Below are positions 57,463 to 64,000 of a stretch of DNA of 64,000 nt, one piece after another. Position 1 is the first letter of the stretch; each line of letters starts with the position of its first letter. A program made the translations under genes and the position numbers. This DNA comes from Rhizomucor pusillus. Taxonomy: Eukaryota > Mucoromycota > Mucoromycetes > Mucorales > Lichtheimiaceae. Under the pieces are notes generated by a model. The model had not been told where the DNA came from. It saw only the letters and a program-made list of their open reading frames with translations, and searched no databases. The stretch lies in contig FWWN02000687.1 of NCBI GenBank assembly GCA_900175165.2, positions 1 through 64,000 of the forward strand, read 5' to 3'.

Positions 57463-59115
57463 TTAGGTCTTTATTGTTACTGAGATCATATCCTGGTCCT
57501 CCAACTCTGTATTTTCTATGGTATCATCCAGGGACAGTACTTCGCCTTCAAAAGATAAGGAAATCTTGTCTTCCATCGAGCTATCCAATTTCCTGACTTG
57601 AATGTAGTGCTTGACTACATTTCTTAAAAGAGTATTCTACGTCGCGGCGGTTTTCTTTTAGCACGATAGAAGAAATTTCTACCGTTCCCGATTTTGCTAA
57701 CCTTTTTAACTCGTAAAGTAACATCATGTTTATCCTTTCCACGTAACTTGATAAGCATGCGTTTGTCCTCCTCCACTGGCTCTCCTGACGGCCGCGGTTC
57801 TTCTGGCAAGTATTTCCCAATAAACTCTTCGCTCGTCGGATCGATCGCTAGTCGTCGGAACCTCTCCTCTTTCTCCTGCGCTTCCTGAGCAATCTTCCTT
57901 TCGTAATCTGCTCTCTTGTATACATCTACAGCTCGTCAGTACACACTAAAAAGTAATGTTCTATTCGACGATGGTGATGAATAATTACTTACACACTATA
58001 TTCTTTGTATCGGGTAACATATTTAAACTTGCTGGCGTTGCTCGTAATACAACCGGAACGTCTTGGTATACTAGGATCATTTCATCCTTTTTAAGCAGTT
58101 TTCGTTTACAGTAATGTGTAAGCATCAAATCGAAAGGTTCATTCTAAAATGCAAGAAAACCGTTAGAAAAAAAGTTATTTCCTCCAGCCATTGAACTTCT
58201 CAACTTACATCCATGACAATAACTTTGACAGGTTTAGATATACTGTTCAAAAATGCTCGTAGATTGGGATCATCCGTGGTTTGTAGATTGATGAATTGAA
58301 CTTTAATCTGCACTTTGCGAGGCCCAGTATCAGAAGTAGACTCTACCGGGGAGGCGGCGAGCATCGCTAGTTCGGGATCAAGGTCATCAAGTGGCATTGT
58401 AGGTATATCGGGTGACAGTGATTTTTTTTCTGGCGTGGTGGACGGTCGCTGTTCCTCTAATTGCAATCGATGGCTTCGAGTAGTAGGTCTCCTTGAATGT
58501 GATGGGGTCTCTGTCAATTCTTCATCAGACAGCAGGCTATATATTTTACAGTTAACATATCCCATCTCTAGCAAAGGCATATAAACTCATGCCACTTACA
58601 TCAAGTCCGGATCGATGTATGGGCCTTCTTCTTTCTCAGGCTTTTGTTCCGGTTTCGACTCGCCATCATTCTCTGCAGCTTCCTGCGCTGCCGATGATGA
58701 TGATGCATCTTTTCTGCTGTTGTTGCTGTTGTTTTTCTCGGTATCATCGTCGTCGCTGCTGTCGGACCGCATTAACTTTGCAAAAGCCTGATACTCAAGC
58801 TTTGGTTTCTTCTTACGCCCTTTCTTCTTGGTCCCAGAATCAGAATCAGAAGAACTTGACTCTGAATCAGTTACATCTAGACCCAACAGTCTCCCTGGTT
58901 ATTATTACAAATAAAGTTACTAAGCGACAGCAATTTCAAGCAAAGCGTTTTTGCGTGGCAACTTTACGTTTTTGTAGTCGCAAAGCAAATTCGTTGGCAC
59001 CATTCTCTTTTGCGTCCCGATCCTCCTCCTTGGCCTTTGCCTTAGATTTAGGTTTCTTTTTCTTTAAACGTTTAACTGACTGATTTCGAAATGAAGCAAT
59101 GTCAAAGTCGCACAT
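57463..59115 (-). CDS. SUMO-like-domain protein (Rad60/Esc2/NIP45 family)
   Basis: Six exons (59115-58968, 58894-58600, 58536-58209, 58143-57993, 57925-57683, 57614-57463) give 438 residues. The N-terminal half is Lys-, Ser- and Asp/Glu-rich and disordered. The C-terminal half holds two ubiquitin-fold segments, about 225-310 (starts KVQIKVQFINL) and 350-438 (starts RMLIKLRGKDKHDVTLRVKK and ends ENTELEDQDMISVTIKT). This tandem SUMO-like layout is typical of Rad60, Esc2 and NFATC2IP, which help process stalled replication or recombination intermediates and bind SUMO machinery. The ATG at 59115 was chosen; another in frame at 59181 would add 22 residues. The last intron (57682-57615) was placed so that the final beta strands stay in frame. 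Confidence 0.82.
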
Positions 59116-59229
59116 AGCAAGGAGGAGAAAGTACAAAGAAGCAAAATGGATACAATGATTGGAGCGGGGTAGCGCAGGCATCTTCTTTTTGTTACTGAAT
59201 CGACGGCACCGCATTCCGAATTCTCCCTC

Positions 59230-60740
59230 CTCAGACCATCAGACGATCGCCATTCTCGATTCGCGCCGGATAGCAAACCATGCGCTTTTTCGAAAGTAAC
59301 CCGTTCATGCAAACTCAACGACGACCCGGCGTCCCACGCTGGCGGCGATCAACGCTGGTGGTCGGGATCATATTCATTGTCCCAAAGCGCAACGGCGGTG
59401 GTATTCGCCCAGTGTACAATCTCAAATGGCTCGACGTTATCTCACAGCGCTGCACTTCAAGATGAAAATGTTCCAAGTCATTTCGCAAACGGAAAAGCAC
59501 CGTCTTGGATAGTACAATATGGAAACAAAGAAATTGGTTTACTGAGCAGCTTAGCTCGACCTTTCCGACGCCTTTCTACAGCCGCCTCCGGCCGTGACTA
59601 CCACTCTGTAACTTCTTCTAGGCCAACTTTGTTGGGAATAGAGGGGCTGCAGAAGGTAGTCGTCTACTGCAAGGTCAAGCAGCCCTCTTACATCCGTCGG
59701 CATGTTGACCATCGTTCCTCGAAGGATTTTACTCCTTCGGAGATGTGGACCGTATCTAGAGGATACGAGACACACGTCGTAAGTCCTTGTATTGGGACTG
59801 GTCCAGCGTTCTAGATTCAATTGCTAACTTGCCGCATTCATAGGATATCCTTCAGGATATCTTTGCGAGAATCAGGTCTGGCACTTGCTTCTTCGGCGCG
59901 CGCCTCGAACTGCGCCTAGCGGCGGATCTCTGATTCCGCAGTTCCCAAGGATGATGAGGTTGGTTCGGTAAGTCTAGAGTTAAACGATACTTGATTGATT
60001 TGATTCTCGCATCTTTGGCTTACATTCCCTATCATCGTAGAGCCAATGCTGAAGCACGGGTTTACTGGTTCCCCGCGGCAGACGTGGCTAAGTTTTGGTC
60101 AGCGCGCTTGCGAGCCATTGACTTAGTCAGGAATGTTCGCGCTCAACAGCGGTCTAGGTTTACCTCAGACCGTACCCTTGAGGTGCTCATTGTGTCTGCC
60201 TTGGTTGGCTCTGCCCTGACATCTAGACCCGAAGATTTCTCGTACTGGCGCAATGTCTGGGCAACTTTGCTATCTCGTAGGTGCCTAGTTTCGGACTTGA
60301 TGGTGTTTTCTGGCGTCCTGGATATCGACGAGGCATCATCAGCCATATCCTGCACTGCCCTGGTGATGTCGGTGATTTCCGTGTGCCGATTCCGACGATC
60401 CAAGACCTTGAACAGCTAGGTTTAGATAGCGCTGTCCACCCGGCAATCCTACAGATCTACGGGATTCTGTTATCAATTACAGAGGATAGCATGAGTCTTG
60501 TAGCTCGCGCAATGGCGGATTGTTACTGCCGAGGAATTTTCGAGGGCATCAAGGCCTTAGACAATAATCGGTCCGGTACTTTCGTTTCCATTGGGAAGGC
60601 CAATGTTTCCAGTTCCGCACGGCTCTGTTTGGCCTTTCGCTTGTTCCTTGGCTTCACCCGTCCTGTCCTGCTGGAATATATCGTCAATCTTGTATTTTTT
60701 TTTTTTTTTTTTACTTTTTCTTATTTGTAACCTCTGGCCG
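59230..60740 (+). mobile_element. Decayed retroelement with reverse-transcriptase fragment (DIRS/LTR-like)
   Basis: Near 59,350-59,480 the plus strand reads IFIVPKRNGGGIRPVYNLKW, the opening motif of retroelement reverse transcriptases. HFKMKMFQV follows in a shifted frame, as in DIRS-like elements, and then a stop. The rest of the polymerase is missing. Further coding-like pieces follow: 59,540-59,780, 59,846-59,930, and 60,040-60,690 with a frameshift near 60,300. Intron-like GTAAGT...TAG intervals lie between some of them. Their products are not recognised. An 18-base T run closes the region at 60,695-60,712. The element looks dead. The superfamily is a guess from the RT motif. Confidence 0.6.
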
Positions 60741-61026
60741 ATCGAGTCAAGTTACACAATACACGCCTTATAAGAATACGCACTACTGCCCGAAGTACTT
60801 CCTTTCCTTATCGTTGTTTCTCAAACCACAACAATTCTTTATCAAGGAGTACGTTTGAGGCTAAATCTTTAAAACGGACATTCACATAGACTTGATATTT
60901 TCTTTTCCAATAAATAGTTATTGCGTGCGCTACAATCAAAGTCACCTCAAACATTGGCATTGGTTTGTAAGTTCTGTCCCTTTTTCTTCACAGATATAGG
61001 GTCACAAACGGTTTAATGATTTTAGA
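60741..61026. other. Spacer next to the retroelement remnant
   Basis: AT-rich, no open frame of interest. It may belong to the element's flank. Confidence 0.35.
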
Positions 61027-61398
61027 TTGAAGTTTTATTTTGCTACCATCCGACACAAGATGATGCTCCAGATGCAGAGTATCTTGAACAGTTTACACTT
61101 GACGAATCATGGATTCCTTGGAAGTATTGCAAACATCATATATACAGCAAATAAAATTGGAGATAGTCACCTAATGACAATATGTAGCCAGCTTCCATTA
61201 GGATCGATTTTCGATGACTCCGAGTTCAGAGCTCTTCAATCGATCTGTAACACGCCAGGTACAACGCCAAAAAATCAACCAGAAAGTATCAAATTTAGAA
61301 TATCAGAGTTCTTCACAACAAACTACAGAAAAGCCAGAGCACTTCTTAGATTGCTAGGTTGGGTCTCAATTCCTCGATTCTCTTGTGTGACAATTTAG
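61027..61398 (+). CDS. Unrecognised intronless ORF, 123 residues
   Basis: One uninterrupted frame from ATG to stop, ending 111 nt before the SCYL2-like start on the same strand. The product is mildly basic, with several Ile/Leu-rich helices and a C-terminal RKARALLRLLGW. I know no family match. It could be a small lineage-specific gene, part of the adjacent decayed retroelement, or chance. Low confidence. Confidence 0.25.
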   Translation: MKFYFATIRHKMMLQMQSILNSLHLTNHGFLGSIANIIYTANKIGDSHLMTICSQLPLGSIFDDSEFRALQSICNTPGTTPKNQPESIKFRISEFFTTNYRKARALLRLLGWVSIPRFSCVTI

Positions 61399-61509
61399 GA
61401 AGGGCTCAGACAACCTGAGCATGAGGACTGACCGGGACAACGACGGCGCTCGAAACCAGAAGCTTGCTTTCCTCCCTCCTGCCCGGAATCAACGAGGGGT
61501 TGTGGGACA

Positions 61510-64000
61510 ATGAGTTCAGCTATATATTCATTCATAAACTCCATAACAAACAGCATATCTACCCGGTATGAGATAAAGTCCCAAATATCTACGGCCGGCC
61601 TCTGGAAGATATACCTCGGCATTCGCAAAACCACCGGGAAACACGTCGCGATCTTTGTAGGTTGACATGATGAAACAAAATCTCAACTCTGGTCGTCCGC
61701 GCGCTTAGTCGCTCCTTTCGCAGATCTTTGAAAAGCGATCGCTCGATGGCGGATTCAAACGAGAACGAGGATATTCCCGCAACGACACAGAAAAGGTGTA
61801 CGAGTTGTTAAAGAAAGAGGTTAGCTATCATTCAAGTTCCTTCTTGGCGGCCACTGACACGTGCAATAACAAACAGGCGAGTAACTTGGCACGACTACGG
61901 CATCCGTCTATCCTCGAAGTCGTTGAACCAGTGTCCGAGTCTCGATCATCAATCGCCTTTGTCACGGAACCGTTGATGGGCACCTTGTCACATTTAATTA
62001 GTGCCAACGCAGGCTTTGGATCAGACAAGAACGATGTATATGAGATAGACGAACTAGAGGTAAAATGGAACTCAAGATGAAGATACATAAAAATACTCAC
62101 CAAATATGGTGTTAGATACAAAAAGGCCTTCTGCAAGTGGGAAAGGGTCTACAATTCATGAACGATGCTCGTGTAGTGCATCATAATTTGACACCAGAGT
62201 CCATATTCGTAAACGCAAAGGGTGATTGGAAAATAGGAGGGTAAGAGTAACAGAAATACCACTGTTCTAAAACTCGGCATCTAACCTAGAAAACAGGTTA
62301 GGATTCGGTGTATTCCTTAATAATCCCAACGATGGAGGCGACGCATATTTCGAGTACAATGAGTATCTGCCAGACGAGTGTCAGATCAACCTCGACTATG
62401 CCGGTAGATATCCGTTGCAAAGTGCCTTAGAGGATGGGACACTAACATCGTATCGTAGCTCCCGAATTCATTCTTGACAACCAAGTATTGCAAGCAAACG
62501 ACATGTTCTCGCTAGGTTGTCTTGCGTACGCCGTGCACAACAAAGGAATATCACTACTGCATACATTCAATAATCTTCATACCTATGAACGAAAAATACA
62601 AGCGCTGAGCACATCTGATTTCACCAACATGCCTACGCACTTGCAACGTACAGTGTCAACACGAAAAAAACCATAATATCATCTATATGATTGCTCGACT
62701 GACTGACATATTTCTTTCCAGCTGTTATCCGGCGATTGTTAACCAGGGAGCCATCTCGTCGTCTAACCGCGGCCGAGTTCCAAAATTCAAAGTACTTTGA
62801 TAACATCCTGGTATCCACCATGAAATTCCTGGAGACGTTTCCAGAAAAGACCCGTGAAGAGAAGAGTCAATTTATGAAAGGTCTTGCACGAGTGCTTAAC
62901 CAATTCCCTGAGCGAGTATTGAAGCGCAAGGCAAGTCGCATTACCAATACGCCACGAGAATTACACAGCAAACTAAAGCGAACTACGTGTTTGCCATTTA
63001 GATATTACCATCACTTTTGGAAGAATTGAAAAATCATCAACTGCTACCCTACACTATACCTAATATCTTCATCATCACCCAGCAATTGTCACAAGACGAG
63101 TTCTGCCAGCTCGTACTGCCGTCTCTGAAACCTATATTCAACGTGCGCGATCCTCCGCAAAACATGATTGTACTGTTAGAAAAACTCGATGTATTCCAAC
63201 AAAAAACCCCACGCGAAGTTTTCCGAGATGGTGAGATATTCTACTTGGAAGGATCTGACCGGTTGGTATATTTCTCTAACGTGATCACATATATCAATGA
63301 ATAGATATCATGCCCCTGGTATACGCTGCATTAGAAGCACCTACGCCTGTTGTACAGGAGAAGGCACTGCGTATCATACCATCCTTGTCAGAATCACTTG
63401 ACTACACCACAGTCAAAAATTCGTTATTCCCCAGAGTCCAGGTCCTTTTCGCACAAACGACGCTGCTGTCTGTCAAAGTTAGCACATTGATTTGTTTCCA
63501 TTCCATGATCAAAGTCATTGACAAGGTACAGTGTTATATTAAAGACATTCAAGGATCAAAAAAAGAAAATAACAAATATCTGCACGCAGTATACTATGCA
63601 AGAGAAGCTTGTGCCTCTGCTGAAGAATATAAAGACAAAAGAGCCGGCGGTGATGGTAAGCACAACCCAAAAAGTTAGCGATTAATTACTTACACGGATT
63701 ATTACCCTTTGGCTAGCTGGCTACGTTGGCCGTCTATGATGAAATGGGAAAACATCTGGATAAAGAAATCGTGGCAACCGAGATCTTGCCGCAACTTTGG
63801 CGTATGAGTTTTGGGCCACTGTTGAATTTGGACCAGGTAGATCAAAGTTGCTTTTTGGTATCTTGAAAAGCCTTTATACTTATTTCATCCTCTAGTTTAA
63901 GAAGTTCATGAAAACCATCAGAGAGCTTACGACAAGAGTCGAAGAAGCACACACACGGCATTTGACCGAAGTCAAATCATTAGAGGAACAGACACGAAGT
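61510..64000 (+). CDS. SCYL2-type pseudokinase, 3' end cut off by window
   Basis: Twelve exons are visible (61510-61656, 61724-61819, 61877-62059, 62116-62240, 62297-62403, 62459-62647, 62722-62930, 63002-63230, 63305-63525, 63590-63655, 63717-63836, 63896-64000), giving 599 residues so far. SCY1-like proteins are catalytically weak kinase-fold scaffolds. SCYL2 (CVAK104) binds clathrin and acts in trans-Golgi/endosome trafficking. The N-terminal kinase-like domain spans about 20-300 and lacks the usual residues: AIFIFEKR at the VAIK position, VHHNLTPESIFV for HRD, GGLGFG for DFG. APEFILDN is kept. Helical HEAT-like repeats follow (MPLVYAALEAPTPVVQEKAL, MVLATLAVYDEMGKHL). Intron 7 is GC-AG (AAG|GCAAGT). 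A coiled, acidic stretch begins at the window edge. Confidence 0.92.

Noticed and set aside
60143..60403. Minus-strand frame inside the retroelement remnant
   Set aside because: The plus strand here shows more continuous coding character and follows the RT motif strand.

Overview
The window is nuclear DNA of a filamentous fungus. Almost every protein gene is cut by short (about 54-80 nt) GT-AG spliceosomal introns. There is a class I/II-type chitin synthase, a HAP2 CCAAT-factor subunit, TFIIS, a GIS2-like zinc-knuckle protein, a P5-type ATPase and a protein with DUF8032-like repeats. Together with serine-, glutamine- and asparagine-rich tracts this suggests an early-diverging fungus, most likely Mucoromycota (Mucorales-like). 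That placement is inferred from gene content only.

Layout. Positions 1-6,000 are gene-poor: one intronless tRNA-Trp(CCA) and one spliced gene of unknown function. From 6.2 to 13.9 kb lie a secreted flavin amine oxidase, a small HNH-nuclease-like gene (both minus strand) and, divergently, chitin synthase. From 13.9 to 23 kb is a second gene-poor tract with a long frameshifted pseudogene (about 17.06-20.04 kb), scattered coding-like debris and a diverged tandem duplication. From 23 to 33 kb come an MHYT-domain membrane sensor (minus), a Myb/SANT-like protein, and a convergent four-pass membrane protein.

From 33.8 to 59.1 kb the DNA is gene-dense. In order: P5-type ATPase, choline-transporter-like protein (minus), GIS2-like CCHC protein, Lines/LINS-like protein (minus), secreted PEBP protein, DUF8032-like repeat protein, a second Myb/SANT-like protein related to the first, TFIIS, a Ras-association/PH adaptor, HAP2 (minus) and a SUMO-like-domain (Rad60/Esc2 type) protein (minus). 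From 59.3 to 60.7 kb is a decayed retroelement with a reverse-transcriptase fragment. An unassigned short ORF follows, then an SCYL2-type pseudokinase gene that runs off the window end.

The genes do not form a pathway cluster. They are mostly housekeeping genes (wall synthesis, transcription, membrane transport, genome maintenance) interrupted by two repeat-rich stretches. Exon structures were worked out by hand from reading frame, splice consensus and family continuity. All accepted models keep frame across every junction, except the MHYT gene, which needs one base removed from a 6-base homopolymer.
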